Shown here: one piece after another, positions 16,188 through 24,133 of the stretch
Numbering within the stretch: the first letter of the stretch is position 1
How the letters are laid out: the number at the start of each line of letters is the position of its first letter
Translations under genes and position numbers: made by a program
Notes under the pieces: generated by a model
What the model saw: only the letters and a program-made list of their open reading frames with translations
The model's database searches: none
What the model was told of the DNA's origin: nothing
Source of the DNA: Kitasatospora sp. NBC_00240
GTDB taxonomy: Bacteria; Actinomycetota; Actinomycetes; Streptomycetales; Streptomycetaceae
Assembly (NCBI RefSeq): GCF_026342405.1
Contig: NZ_JAPEMU010000001.1
Location: 5,270,001-5,334,000 of the forward strand
Length of the DNA: 64,000 bases
Direction of reading: 5' to 3'

Positions 16188-16826
16188 ATGCAGATCGCCG
16201 TCCTGCTCCACGACCGTTTCACCGCGCTCGACGCCGTCGGCCCGTACGAGGTCCTCGGCCGGATCCCCGGGGTCGAGGTGGTCTTCGCCGCCGCCCGGCC
16301 GGGGCCGGTCCGCACCGACCAGGGCACGCTGGCGCTGACCGCCGACGCCGCGCTGTCGGAGGTGACCTCGCCGGACGTCCTGCTCGTCCCGGGCGGCCCG
16401 GGCACCGCCGACGTCCTGGCGGACCGGCCCACGCTCGACTGGATCCGCCAGGTCGACGCCGGGACCACCTGGACCACCTCGGTCTGCTCGGGCTCGCTGC
16501 TGCTGGGCGCGGCCGGACTGCTCACCGGCCGCCGGGCCACCTCGCACTGGGCCGCCCTGGAGCACCTCCCGGCCTTCGGGGCCGTCCCCACCCCCGAGCG
16601 GGTCGTCGTGGACGGCAAGTACGCCACGGCCGCCGGGGTTTCGGCCGGCATCGACCTCGCCCTGGAACTCGCCGGCCGGATCGCGGGCGAGGAGACCGCC
16701 CGCGCGATCCAGCTGGTGGTGGAGTACGACCCCCGGCCGCCGTACGAGGCCTGGTCCGTCGCCACCGCGCCCGCCGGGTTGGTGGCGGCGCTGCGGGCGA
16801 GCGACCTGGCGGTCGGCGCGCACTGA
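16188..16826 (+). CDS. DJ-1/PfpI family protein
   Basis: A 212-residue single-domain member of the DJ-1/PfpI superfamily. The elbow Cys is in TSVCSGSLLLGAAGLL (about residue 100), followed by the conserved RRATSHWAALEHL. The N-terminus (MQIAVLLHDRFTALDAVGPYEVL) matches the group that pairs with GlxA regulators. Members include isonitrile hydratases and other small-molecule hydrolases; the exact reaction is unknown. The start ATG 16188 has GAGGGAG upstream (about 16175-16181). It probably forms a unit with the GlxA regulator before it. Confidence 0.9.
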   Translation: MQIAVLLHDRFTALDAVGPYEVLGRIPGVEVVFAAARPGPVRTDQGTLALTADAALSEVTSPDVLLVPGGPGTADVLADRPTLDWIRQVDAGTTWTTSVCSGSLLLGAAGLLTGRRATSHWAALEHLPAFGAVPTPERVVVDGKYATAAGVSAGIDLALELAGRIAGEETARAIQLVVEYDPRPPYEAWSVATAPAGLVAALRASDLAVGAH

Positions 16827-16850
16827 CACCTGGGCCGGACGGCCGGTCCC

Positions 16851-16892
16851 GGTCGGGGCAGGGCGGGTCGGGGCAGGGCGGGTCGGGGCGGG
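16851..16892. repeat. 15-bp tandem repeat between convergent genes
   Basis: Unit ggtcggggcagggcg at 16851 and 16866, with a partial third copy at 16881. It fills the space between the convergent DJ-1/PfpI and TIGR03086 genes. Confidence 0.7.
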
Positions 16893-16899
16893 AGCGGGG

Positions 16900-17481
16900 C
16901 TAGCCGGCCCAGGCCGGGTTCCGGCCCGAGCGGGCCAGCGCCCGGTCCATCGCGGGCGCCGTGCCGGGCACCTCCACCGGCTCCGCGAAGCCCCCGTACT
17001 TCAGGTACAGCTCGGCGTTCTCCTCGACCACCGCGAGCACCGCCTCGGCGGTCCCCGGCGAGCACCGGAACTCCTGGCCGGTCGCCCGGGCGACGTCCCA
17101 GCCGTGCAGGACCAGCTCCGCCAGCAGCAGGGCGGCGAGCGCCGGGGCCGGCGTGCTGCCGCCGCCGCTCTCGATCTCGCCCTCCCAGACCGCCGGGTCG
17201 GCCCAGGCGGCCACGGCCCGGTCGAGCTGTTCGGCGTAGGCGTCGGCCCAGCCGTCCTCGGCGGTGAAGTCGCGGGTCAGCAACTCGTCCGGGATCGGCT
17301 CGCGGCGGGCCCGGTGCTCCAGGCCGTGCGAGGAGTACAGCACCCAGTGGTTGACCAGGGTGCGGGTGTCGTAGTCGGTGCAGGGCGTGGCGCCGGGGAG
17401 CTGCCCGGGGGTGATGCCGCGGGCCACCCGAGCGGCTTCGGCGGCGGCTTCGGCCAGCGCCCGGTGCAACTGCTCGTCCAT
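16900..17481 (-). CDS. TIGR03086/maleylpyruvate isomerase-like metal-binding protein
   Basis: A 193-residue DinB-like/mycothiol-dependent maleylpyruvate isomerase N-terminal family protein (TIGR03086 group). Typical elements are the early helix, then CTDYDTRTLVNHWVLYSSHGLEHRARRE (about 35-62), with its conserved motif for metal binding, then LLAELVLHGWDVARATGQEF (about 125-144), where the His is the usual third ligand. Many paralogues occur in actinomycetes and their substrates are mostly unknown. ATG 17481 is chosen over ATG 17532 and TTG further up because GGAGGGG precedes it at the right distance. It ends in the same gap as the convergent DJ-1/PfpI gene and is divergent from the AraC-type regulator at 17621, which may control it. 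Confidence 0.85.
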   Translation of the reverse strand: MDEQLHRALAEAAAEAARVARGITPGQLPGATPCTDYDTRTLVNHWVLYSSHGLEHRARREPIPDELLTRDFTAEDGWADAYAEQLDRAVAAWADPAVWEGEIESGGGSTPAPALAALLLAELVLHGWDVARATGQEFRCSPGTAEAVLAVVEENAELYLKYGGFAEPVEVPGTAPAMDRALARSGRNPAWAG

Positions 17482-17620
17482 CGCCCCTCCGGGAGCCGCC
17501 GCCGGCCCGGCCTGCTCAATTTTCTGGTTCATGGGGCGACCGTAGGCACCCCGTCGGGGCCCGGTATTGAACAAACGCGACAGCCCCCGCCGGCCCCCCG
17601 CGCCGGACTACGCTGGGACG

Positions 17621-18460
17621 ATGACCGACCCCGGGCTCGGGCGGGGGGTGCTCCGCCCGGCCGCCGCCGCCACCCAGTTCGACCTGCTGCGACGGGAGCC
17701 GGCCGCCGACCTCGCCCCGTACGTCGAGTACCACTGGATCGTGCGGTGGGACCTGCGCGGCCGCCCGCCGTACGAGCAGCAGGTGCTCTCCCACCCGAAC
17801 GTCCACCTGGTCTTCGAGGAGCCGGCGGCCGCCGTCTACGGGGTGCAGCGCGGACTCTTCTCCCGGCGGCTGACGGGCGCCGGCCACGTCCTCGGGGTGA
17901 GGTTCCGCGCGGGGGCGTTCCGGCCGTTGCTCGGCGCCCCGGTGGCCGGCCTCGCCGACCGGGTGGTGCCCGCCGCCGCGTTGTTCGGCCCGGCCGCCGA
18001 CGAGGCCGGGCGGGCCGTCCTGGGCACCGCCGACCCGGCCGCCATGGCGGCGGCGGCCGAGGACTTCCTGCGCGGCGTCCTGCCGGCGGACCCGCCGCAG
18101 CCGGCGGCCCGGCAGGCCGAGGCGGTCCTGGCCCTGATCGCGGACACGCCCGCCCTGGTCCGGGTCGACCAGGTGGCCGCCGCTTCGGGAATCTCGGTGC
18201 GGGGCCTGCAACGGCTGTTCGCCGAGTATGTCGGGGCCGGCCCGAAGTGGGTGCTGCGCCGGGCCCGGCTGCACGAGGCGGCGGCCCGGGCCGAGCAGGG
18301 GACCGGCGTCGACTGGGCCGCCCTGGCGGCCGACCTGGGCTATGCCGACCAGGCCCACCTGGTACGGGACTTCACCGCCGTGGTCGGGGCCCCGCCGGCC
18401 CGGTACGCCCGGCGCGGGCCGGCGCCGGCCCGCGGGGCCGTGGCTGGTACGGACCGGTGA
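17621..18460 (+). CDS. AraC-family helix-turn-helix regulator
   Basis: A 279-residue regulator: an N-terminal sensing domain (DUF6597-like; YVEYHWIVRWDLRGRPPYEQQVLSHPNVHLVFE, about 30-62, then GVRFRAGAFRPLL) and a C-terminal AraC helix-turn-helix (VDQVAAASGISVRGLQRLFAEYVGAGPKWVLRRARLHEA and WAALAADLGYADQAHLVRDF, about 185-265). The start ATG 17621 (MTDPGLGRGVLRP) is preferred to an upstream TTG at 17567 because the extra residues are not family-like. It is transcribed away from the TIGR03086 gene, with 139 bases between, so a shared control region is likely. Confidence 0.88.
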   Translation: MTDPGLGRGVLRPAAAATQFDLLRREPAADLAPYVEYHWIVRWDLRGRPPYEQQVLSHPNVHLVFEEPAAAVYGVQRGLFSRRLTGAGHVLGVRFRAGAFRPLLGAPVAGLADRVVPAAALFGPAADEAGRAVLGTADPAAMAAAAEDFLRGVLPADPPQPAARQAEAVLALIADTPALVRVDQVAAASGISVRGLQRLFAEYVGAGPKWVLRRARLHEAAARAEQGTGVDWAALAADLGYADQAHLVRDFTAVVGAPPARYARRGPAPARGAVAGTDR

Positions 18461-18504
18461 ACAACCCCCTTGCCCGTCCGCCGACGGCCCGTCAGGATCG
18501 TTCC

Positions 18505-18747
18505 GTGCCAGGACAACGAAAGCGTCGGGAGCGGGAGCGCCGGCAGCGCGCCGCCGCCTGGGAGGGCCCCTGGGAGACGGTGTTCGAGACCCAGGACCCC
18601 GAGGAGTGGAGGGCGTACCTCCGCCGGATCCGCACCGAGGGCCGCTACCCCGACGAGTCGCGGCTCCGGTACGACGTGCTCTGCGGACGCCTCGCCCACC
18701 CGACCACGTACCGGCTGAGCGCCCCCGCACCGGTGCCGCCCGGCTGA
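18505..18747 (+). CDS. Small conserved hypothetical protein
   Basis: An 80-residue basic protein, MPGQRKRRERERRQR followed by a compact segment (AWEGPWETVFETQDPEEWRAYLRRIRTEGRYPDESRLRYDVLCGRL). I recognise the general type (small Arg-rich streptomycete protein) but no function. The start is GTG 18505, 44 bases after the AraC-type gene, with a weak AGGA site. GC at third positions is high throughout, supporting a real gene. Its 3' end lies in a 29-bp tandem duplication that fixes the present stop codon at 18745-18747. Confidence 0.65.
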   Translation: MPGQRKRRERERRQRAAAWEGPWETVFETQDPEEWRAYLRRIRTEGRYPDESRLRYDVLCGRLAHPTTYRLSAPAPVPPG

Positions 18748-18777
18748 GCGTCCCCGCACCGGTGCCGCCCGGCTGAG
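18713..18777. repeat. 29-bp tandem duplication across a stop codon
   Basis: The block starting ggctgagc is found at 18713, 18742 and (7 bases only) 18771, a 29-base period with one mismatch. Because 29 is not a multiple of 3, the first ggctgag reads Arg-Leu-Ser while the second supplies TGA for the small ORF. Confidence 0.85.
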
Positions 18778-18804
18778 GGTCGGCCGCGTACGGGTGAACC
18801 CGCC

Positions 18805-19248
18805 CTAGGCTCCTGCCAGTTCGGCGTTGGCGCGGGCCGTGACAGTGGCGACCACCCGCCCGGCGACGGCGAGCTCCTCGGTCGTGAAGTCGCCGTACAG
18901 CCGCGCCGTGATCCCGCCGGCGGCGGCCCGGATCCGGTGCTGCCGCTCCTGGCCGGCGGCTGTCAGGCGCAGCCGGGAGGGTTCGGCGGGCTGCTCCTCC
19001 AACAGGCCGGTTTCGGTGAGCCCGGCGAGGGCGGCCCAGGCGCTGTCGTCGTCGATCTTCAGGCCGGTGGTCAGCCGCGCGACGAGCTGGTCGCAGTCGG
19101 CTGATCCACCGCCGTCGGCGGTGGCGTTGAGCGCCAGCGACTCGACGAAGGTGGTTCCGGTGCGGGCGAGTTCGCGCTCCAGCAGGGCCCGGGTGGCGTA
19201 GTGGGCCAGGCCGATGACCTGGCCGTTGAGGCTGGGGGTGGTGGACAT
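18805..19248 (-). CDS. MarR-like winged-helix regulator
   Basis: A 147-residue protein resembling MarR regulators: N-terminal helix with GLAHYATRALLERELARTGTTFVESLALNATADGGG, a DNA-binding region (DQLVARLTTGLKIDDDSAWAALAGLTETGLLEEQ, about 52-86) and the wing-like RLRLTAAGQERQHRIRAA, then the closing dimer helix (FTTEELAVAGRVVATVTARANAEL). The start ATG 19248 has AAGGAG 7 bases upstream. A 19-bp palindrome at 19322-19340 lies 74 bases upstream and could be its own operator. The stop lies just past the small ORF, to which it is convergent. The ligand is unknown. Confidence 0.75.
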   Translation of the reverse strand: MSTTPSLNGQVIGLAHYATRALLERELARTGTTFVESLALNATADGGGSADCDQLVARLTTGLKIDDDSAWAALAGLTETGLLEEQPAEPSRLRLTAAGQERQHRIRAAAGGITARLYGDFTTEELAVAGRVVATVTARANAELAGA

Positions 19249-19321
19249 GGCTGCTCCTTCTTCGGGGAGTCCGCTGCCGCGGGCCGGGGTCGATGTGCTC
19301 CGGCCCATGGCATTTACAGTA

Positions 19322-19340
19322 CATGGATACTATGTCCATG
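19322..19340. promoter_or_regulatory. Palindromic operator candidate upstream of MarR-like gene
   Basis: CATGGA-N7-TCCATG, a perfect 6-bp dyad inside an unusually AT-rich island (about 19310-19352) upstream of the MarR-like gene. Size and spacing fit a MarR or TetR dimer site. Other CCATGG boxes occur at 19305 and 19336. Confidence 0.45.
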
Positions 19341-19450
19341 GCTACTAATTCTTGAGAGGTGCGTGCCGGACGCTGCCGGGGCGATCGGACGGGCGCCCCG
19401 GCAGCGGTCACCGGCCGGGTGCTCCGACTTTCTCCGCTCCCGGTTCCTGT

Positions 19451-19687
19451 CGCACCCCGGTCCGGGTCGCCCTCCCGGCCGGCCAGGACGACCGCGCCGC
19501 CGCCGAGACGGCCCGGGCCGGCGGCGTGGCCGTCGACGCCGGCGGCCGCTACTTCCCCGCCGAGGCACCGGGCAGCTACCTGCGCCTGGGCTTCGCCGCC
19601 GCCGCGACCCCGGCCGAGCTGGCCGAGGGCGCCCGCCGGCTGGGCGAGTCCGCCCGAGCCGAGGGGGCGACCGTTCGCCCCGGGTAG
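19451..19687 (+). pseudogene. C-terminal remnant of a PLP-dependent aminotransferase
   Basis: The frame ending at TAG 19685-19687 encodes a peptide that reads like the end of a class I/II aminotransferase, of the kind found in MocR regulators: VALPAGQDDRAAAE, GVAVDAGGRYFPAEAPG and LRLGFAAAATPAELAEGARRL. Upstream of 19451 the similarity stops abruptly, with no PLP-lysine domain and no plausible start, so only about 78 codons of a gene of 400 or more remain. Flanking DNA has a short gtagtcgg repeat (19684-19702). I infer a decayed gene whose 5' part was deleted, perhaps when the MarR-like gene or its promoter island arrived. Confidence 0.65.
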
Positions 19688-19917
19688 TCGGGTAGTCGGG
19701 TAACCCGGTGATCGGTGGGCCGGGGTGGGCGGTTCGTCGGGAGTGCGTCGGTCGGTCGGCCGTCCCGGCCTGCGCCCGCCGAGTGATTTCGTCCGCCGCC
19801 TCCGCTGGAACGCGGTTCGGAGCAGGGGCCCTGACGGACGGTCGTGTCTGCTGGTGCTGGACCGTCCGGTCCCCCCCAAGGGCGCCGGCAACCCGACCAG
19901 CGGAAGGCACCCCACCC

Positions 19918-20961
19918 ATGGCCCACCCCTCGACCACCGGCAGACGCCTGGCCAAGGCCGCCCCGGCCGCCGTCGCGGTCGCCCTGCTGACGGTACTCGC
20001 CGCGCCGGCCGACGCCCGGACCACGATCCGTCCGTCGGCCCCGACACCGGGCAGCTGCAGCTCGGCCACCGACCCGGCCCTGGCCGACCGCCTCGCCGGG
20101 GACATCACGGCCGCCCTGGCGGGCCGGCAGAGCACGGTGGCCCTGACCCTGTGGGACGCCGGCACCGGCACCTCGTGCGCCTACCGCCCGTCCGCGCACT
20201 TCGACTCGGCGAGCGTGGTCAAGGCGACCATCATGGGCGCGGTGCTGCGCCGGGCCGACGAGGAGGGCCGGCCGGTGACCGCCTGGGAGGAGGACAACCT
20301 CCGGCCGATGATCACGCAGTCCGACAACGCCGCCGCCACCGCCCTGTGGCGCGACCTCGGCCGGCCCCGCCTGGACGCCTTCCTGCGGCTGGCCGGCCTG
20401 ACCGACACCGTCCTGGGCGCCGACGACCACTGGGGCCTGACCCAGATCACGGCGGCCGACGAGTTGAAGGTGCTGGACGTCTACACCGACGACCCGTCGG
20501 TCCTCTCGCCGGAGAGCCGGGCGTACGGGCTGGACCTGATGAGCCAGGTCGTGCCGGAGCAGCGCTGGGGCGCCCCGTACGGCGCGCCGGCCGGCGTCAC
20601 CGTGCACGTCAAGAACGGCTGGCTGCAGCGGGCAACGCACGGCTGGCGGGTGCACAGCCTGGGCATCTTCACCGGCCCCGGGCGGAACTACCGGATGGCC
20701 TTCCTCACCCACGACAACCCCACCGAGGCGTACGGGATCAGCACGATCCAGCGGGTCGCCCAAGTGGTGCACCGGGAGCTCGACGCGGCCGCCGGCGCGA
20801 AGGGCGCCACCCAACTGCCGTCCACCGGTCCGGACGTCGGCGCACCCGAGATCTCCGACGGCTCCGCGCCCTTCGAGCGGACCGGCACCGAACCCCCGCC
20901 CGCCCCCGGCGGCCCCGCCGGACCGTTCCGGCCGGGCCGCCACGGCACCGGGGCCGAGTAA
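19918..20961 (+). CDS. Secreted class A beta-lactamase-like serine hydrolase
   Basis: A 347-residue exported protein. The signal peptide is about residues 1-33 (LAKAAPAAVAVALLTVLAAPADA). The beta-lactamase/transpeptidase-like fold shows the three motifs: Ser99-x-x-Lys102 (SVVK), Ser135-Asp136-Asn137 (SDN) and Lys232-Asn233-Gly234 (KNG in place of KTG). The C-terminal 50 residues are Pro/Gly-rich. I do not see the class A Glu166 motif clearly, so true beta-lactamase activity is uncertain; a wall-peptide hydrolase or pseudo-lactamase is possible. ATG 19918 lies 11 bases after GGAAGG. A strong terminator follows at 20974-21014. Confidence 0.85.
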   Translation: MAHPSTTGRRLAKAAPAAVAVALLTVLAAPADARTTIRPSAPTPGSCSSATDPALADRLAGDITAALAGRQSTVALTLWDAGTGTSCAYRPSAHFDSASVVKATIMGAVLRRADEEGRPVTAWEEDNLRPMITQSDNAAATALWRDLGRPRLDAFLRLAGLTDTVLGADDHWGLTQITAADELKVLDVYTDDPSVLSPESRAYGLDLMSQVVPEQRWGAPYGAPAGVTVHVKNGWLQRATHGWRVHSLGIFTGPGRNYRMAFLTHDNPTEAYGISTIQRVAQVVHRELDAAAGAKGATQLPSTGPDVGAPEISDGSAPFERTGTEPPPAPGGPAGPFRPGRHGTGAE

Positions 20962-20973
20962 CGGGACTCCAAC

Positions 20974-21014
20974 CCGCGGCCGCCCGGCCCCGTAGCGGGG
21001 CCGGGCGGCCGCGG
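20974..21014. terminator. Strong bidirectional terminator
   Basis: Two perfect 18-base arms (20974-20991 and 20997-21014), beginning ccgcggccgcccgg, around a 5-base loop. It lies 13 bases after the serine hydrolase stop and before the convergent ABC permease gene. Confidence 0.8.
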
Positions 21015-21050
21015 TCGTGCCGTCCGGTGATCGGGCGGGACGCCGGGTCA

Positions 21051-21135
21051 CCCCGTACGCCGGGCTACTTCGCCCCCCCGCTTCTCCCCGTACGCCGGGC
21101 TGCTTCGCCCCCCCGCGTCACCCCGTACGCCGGGT
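21051..21135. repeat. 35-bp tandem repeat at the 3' end of the ABC permease gene
   Basis: The block ccccgtacgccggg begins at 21051, 21086 and 21121, a 35-base period. The last copy is inside the end of the permease gene (codons for the ALTRRTG end), and the two others lie beyond its stop, so they look like duplications of the gene's terminal segment. Confidence 0.8.
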
Positions 21136-24030
21136 CAGCGCCACCCGCGAGCGGGTGAACCCGGCGGCGACCACCCAGGCGAGCAGCGGCAGCCCGAGCA
21201 CCAGGGCGGCCAGGTACGGCCAGGGGACCACCAGAGGGTGGGTGCCGAGGCGGATGCCGCCCGTGGCGTCCACCCAGGGCCTGACAGCGAGGTTCTCGAC
21301 CCGCTGGACGGCCGCCGCCGGCACGAAGCCCGCCAGCGCGCCGAGCACGGCGCCGAGCGCGGCCACCGTGGCGCACTGGAAGCCCGACAGCCGGCGCCGG
21401 ATGCCCGGCGCGGCGCCCACGGCCGCGAGGGTCGCCAGGTCGCCCCGGCTGTCCGTCGCGGCCAGGCCGGTGGCGATGCCGGCGGCCGCGATCGCCACCG
21501 CCGAGGCGGCGATCGCGAGGCCCAGCAGGGTGGCGTCGCCGTACGTGCTCCGGTAACCGCGCTCCACGGACAGCTTGGCGCCGGCGCCGTGCGCGACGAC
21601 GGCCGCGTTGGCCCGCTGCTCGTCGGCCGCGCCCGGGGCGTGCGGGGGCAGCCAGACCGACTCGTAGGTGGTCGGGGTCAGGCCCGCCGCCTCGGCCGCG
21701 GCCGGCGACAGCACCGCGCGCGCCGCCGGGACCTGCGCCCGCACCGCGAACGCCGGGAGGCTGACGGTGCTGAGCTGGTTGCCGCCCGGGCCGTCGGCGC
21801 CGTACCGGGTGAGCTGCAGGGGGACCGTGCCGTCCTTGACGAAGTGCGGGTCCAGCACGACGGCCCGGCCCGCCGCGAGCGCCTGCACGGCCGCGGGGTC
21901 GTCCACCCCGAGCAGGTTGCGCAGCACGTTCGCGTCGCCGGTGATCACCTCGCGGACGTTCTGCGGCGCGGGGGTGCTCGGACGGCACCGGGGGTCCTCG
22001 GCGAGCAGTCGCCGCGCCTCGGCCACGTCGAGGCGCACAGTGCCCCAGGGGCCCGCCGCGCCGAGCGCCGGCGGGCAGGCGTTCTCGGCCGGCACGGTCA
22101 GCTTGACGCTGCCGCAGAAGCTTCCCGGCCGGCCGTCGCAGGCGCCGTAGGTCAGGTCCCGCAGGTCCGCGCGGACGCCGAGGCCGGGGACGGCCCGCTC
22201 CACCGTCCGGCGCAGGTCGTCGGCGGCCTGGTCGGACGCGGCGGCCGCCACGGAGGCCGCGGACGTCCCGGCCGGGACGGCTGTGACAGCTGTGACGGAG
22301 GTGGGCGACACCTGCTGGGTCTGCAGCACGACGGCGCCGCTGGGGGCGGCCGCCGCGTAGTCCGCCCGGTCCCCGGCGTCGCCGCTGGTCTGGAAGGTCA
22401 GCACCGCGACCGCCCCGGCGACGGCGGCCATCACCGCCGCGACGGCCGGGGCGGAGCGGCCGCGGTTGCGGGCCGCGTCGCGCAACGCCAGGCGCGGCCC
22501 GAGCGGCAGGGCCCGGGCGAGCCGGCCGAGCAGGCTGACGAACCATGGGGTGCAGGCGACCAGACCCAGCTCCGCGATCACCGAACCCAGCATCACGACC
22601 CGGGTCCGCGAGCCCTCCAGCGCGCCGAACAGGGCGAGGCACGTCCCGGCCCCGGCCACCAGCACACCGGCCACCGGGATCCAGATCGCGGGCGGGCGGG
22701 CGGCGGCGCGGCCGGTGAGAGCGGCGACCACCGGCTGCCGCCCGGCCTGGACCGCGGGGACGATCGCGGCCAGCAGGCCGGTCACGACGCCGATCGCCAG
22801 CACACCGAGCAGGTCGAGCGGCTCCAGCGCGAAGTGCCCGAAGCGCGCCCCGGACCTCACCTCCAGCCACGGCCGGCCCAGGGCCACGGCGAGAGCGCCG
22901 AGCACGGTGCCGGCCAGCGCGCCCGTACCGGCGAGCACGACGGCGCCGCCGAGGACCACCCCGCGGATGTGCCCGCGGTCGCCACCGCCCGCCGCGACCA
23001 GTCCGAGGTGCCGGCGGGACCGCCGGGCGCCGACCGCGAACGCCGGACCGGCCAGCAGCACGATCTCGAGCAGGGCCATGCCGACGACGGTGGCGGCGAT
23101 CGTCGACGACTTCAGGGCGTCGGTGTCGGCGGCGCCGGAGAGCGGGGTGTCCCGGAACAACGGGACGGCGCCGTCCGGCGGCGGGTCGGCGAGGACGGCC
23201 CGGGAGGCGACCGTGAAGCCGTAGGTGTTGGCCCGCTGCACGTCCTCCCAGCCGAAGGCGGCGCCGGCGGGCAGCGAGACCAGGAAGTCCGTCGGGCCGC
23301 CGGCCGAGTTCTGCTCGGCGCGGTTCTCGGCGGTGGCCAGGAGCCCGCCCAGCTCGCCGGGCCGCCCCACCAGGCGGACGGCCTTGAGATCCCCGGGGTA
23401 CTCGACCGCCGCGGTGATCCGCAGCGCCTGGTGGGTGCCGGCCAGGGTGGTGCTCCGGCCGACGCTCAGCCCCGACTCGGCCAGGAACTCGGTGGTGGCG
23501 GCGACCTCGTACGGAGCACCGGGCCAGTCGCCCTCGCGGAGCGTGGTGATGCCTCGCGCGAGCGGATCGGCGAGGTCCAGGCCCCAGGCCTGCACCCGCC
23601 CCTGGCCGGCGGTCGTACTGGTCAGTGTGTAGCCCGCGGGGGATTCCACCGGCAGCAGCCGGGCCCCGACCGGCAGCGCCTCCGTGAGCAACCGGTCCAG
23701 CGGTTGGGCGGAGCGCGCCGACTCCTGCTCGGTCGGAACGGGCTTCGGACCGTGCTGCGAGAGGACCAGTGTGGTGGCCGGATCGGGGGTCGGAGCCTGC
23801 TCCAGCCGCCAGCCGGCCCGCACGGTGCTGAGGTACGCGTCGGCGCCGCCCATCAGGCGGGTGGCGCTCTCCTGCGGGGTGAGCCGGCTGCTGCGGGCGA
23901 CCACGTCCGCAGCCGTCACCCCGACCACCGGCAGCGCGATCATGGCGATGATCAGGGCGCTGCGGCCCTTGGCACGCAGCGCGTCGCGGCGGGCGATGCG
24001 CAGGGCGGCCCGCCAGGCGGAGAGGCTCAT
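21118..24030 (-). CDS. FtsX-type ABC transporter permease
   Basis: A 970-residue MacB/FtsX-like permease. The N-terminus (ARRDALRAKGRSALIIAMIALPVVGVTAADVV) is the usual first helix. A large external domain (about 55-330) and a three-helix bundle with the FtsX pattern (ALLEIVLLAGPAFAVGARRSRRHLGLVAAGGG, about 350-385) follow, then a second copy of the same layout with a second external domain (about 590-830) and C-terminal helices. This doubled FtsX form is common for exporters of peptides or antibiotics and for wall-related signalling; the substrate is unknown. The start ATG 24030 has AGGAAGGA upstream. It lies 103 bases after the ATPase gene and is presumably co-transcribed. The C-terminus sits in a 35-bp tandem repeat. 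Confidence 0.92.
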   Translation of the reverse strand: MSLSAWRAALRIARRDALRAKGRSALIIAMIALPVVGVTAADVVARSSRLTPQESATRLMGGADAYLSTVRAGWRLEQAPTPDPATTLVLSQHGPKPVPTEQESARSAQPLDRLLTEALPVGARLLPVESPAGYTLTSTTAGQGRVQAWGLDLADPLARGITTLREGDWPGAPYEVAATTEFLAESGLSVGRSTTLAGTHQALRITAAVEYPGDLKAVRLVGRPGELGGLLATAENRAEQNSAGGPTDFLVSLPAGAAFGWEDVQRANTYGFTVASRAVLADPPPDGAVPLFRDTPLSGAADTDALKSSTIAATVVGMALLEIVLLAGPAFAVGARRSRRHLGLVAAGGGDRGHIRGVVLGGAVVLAGTGALAGTVLGALAVALGRPWLEVRSGARFGHFALEPLDLLGVLAIGVVTGLLAAIVPAVQAGRQPVVAALTGRAAARPPAIWIPVAGVLVAGAGTCLALFGALEGSRTRVVMLGSVIAELGLVACTPWFVSLLGRLARALPLGPRLALRDAARNRGRSAPAVAAVMAAVAGAVAVLTFQTSGDAGDRADYAAAAPSGAVVLQTQQVSPTSVTAVTAVPAGTSAASVAAAASDQAADDLRRTVERAVPGLGVRADLRDLTYGACDGRPGSFCGSVKLTVPAENACPPALGAAGPWGTVRLDVAEARRLLAEDPRCRPSTPAPQNVREVITGDANVLRNLLGVDDPAAVQALAAGRAVVLDPHFVKDGTVPLQLTRYGADGPGGNQLSTVSLPAFAVRAQVPAARAVLSPAAAEAAGLTPTTYESVWLPPHAPGAADEQRANAAVVAHGAGAKLSVERGYRSTYGDATLLGLAIAASAVAIAAAGIATGLAATDSRGDLATLAAVGAAPGIRRRLSGFQCATVAALGAVLGALAGFVPAAAVQRVENLAVRPWVDATGGIRLGTHPLVVPWPYLAALVLGLPLLAWVVAAGFTRSRVALTRRTG

Positions 24031-24133
24031 CGGGTGTCGTCCTTCCTGGTGGTCCACCCGGCCGGGGCGGTAGGGCACGCGGCCGGCGGTCCGGCGGGAC
24101 GCCCGAGTGTCCGGGGCCGACCCCGGCTCGCGC

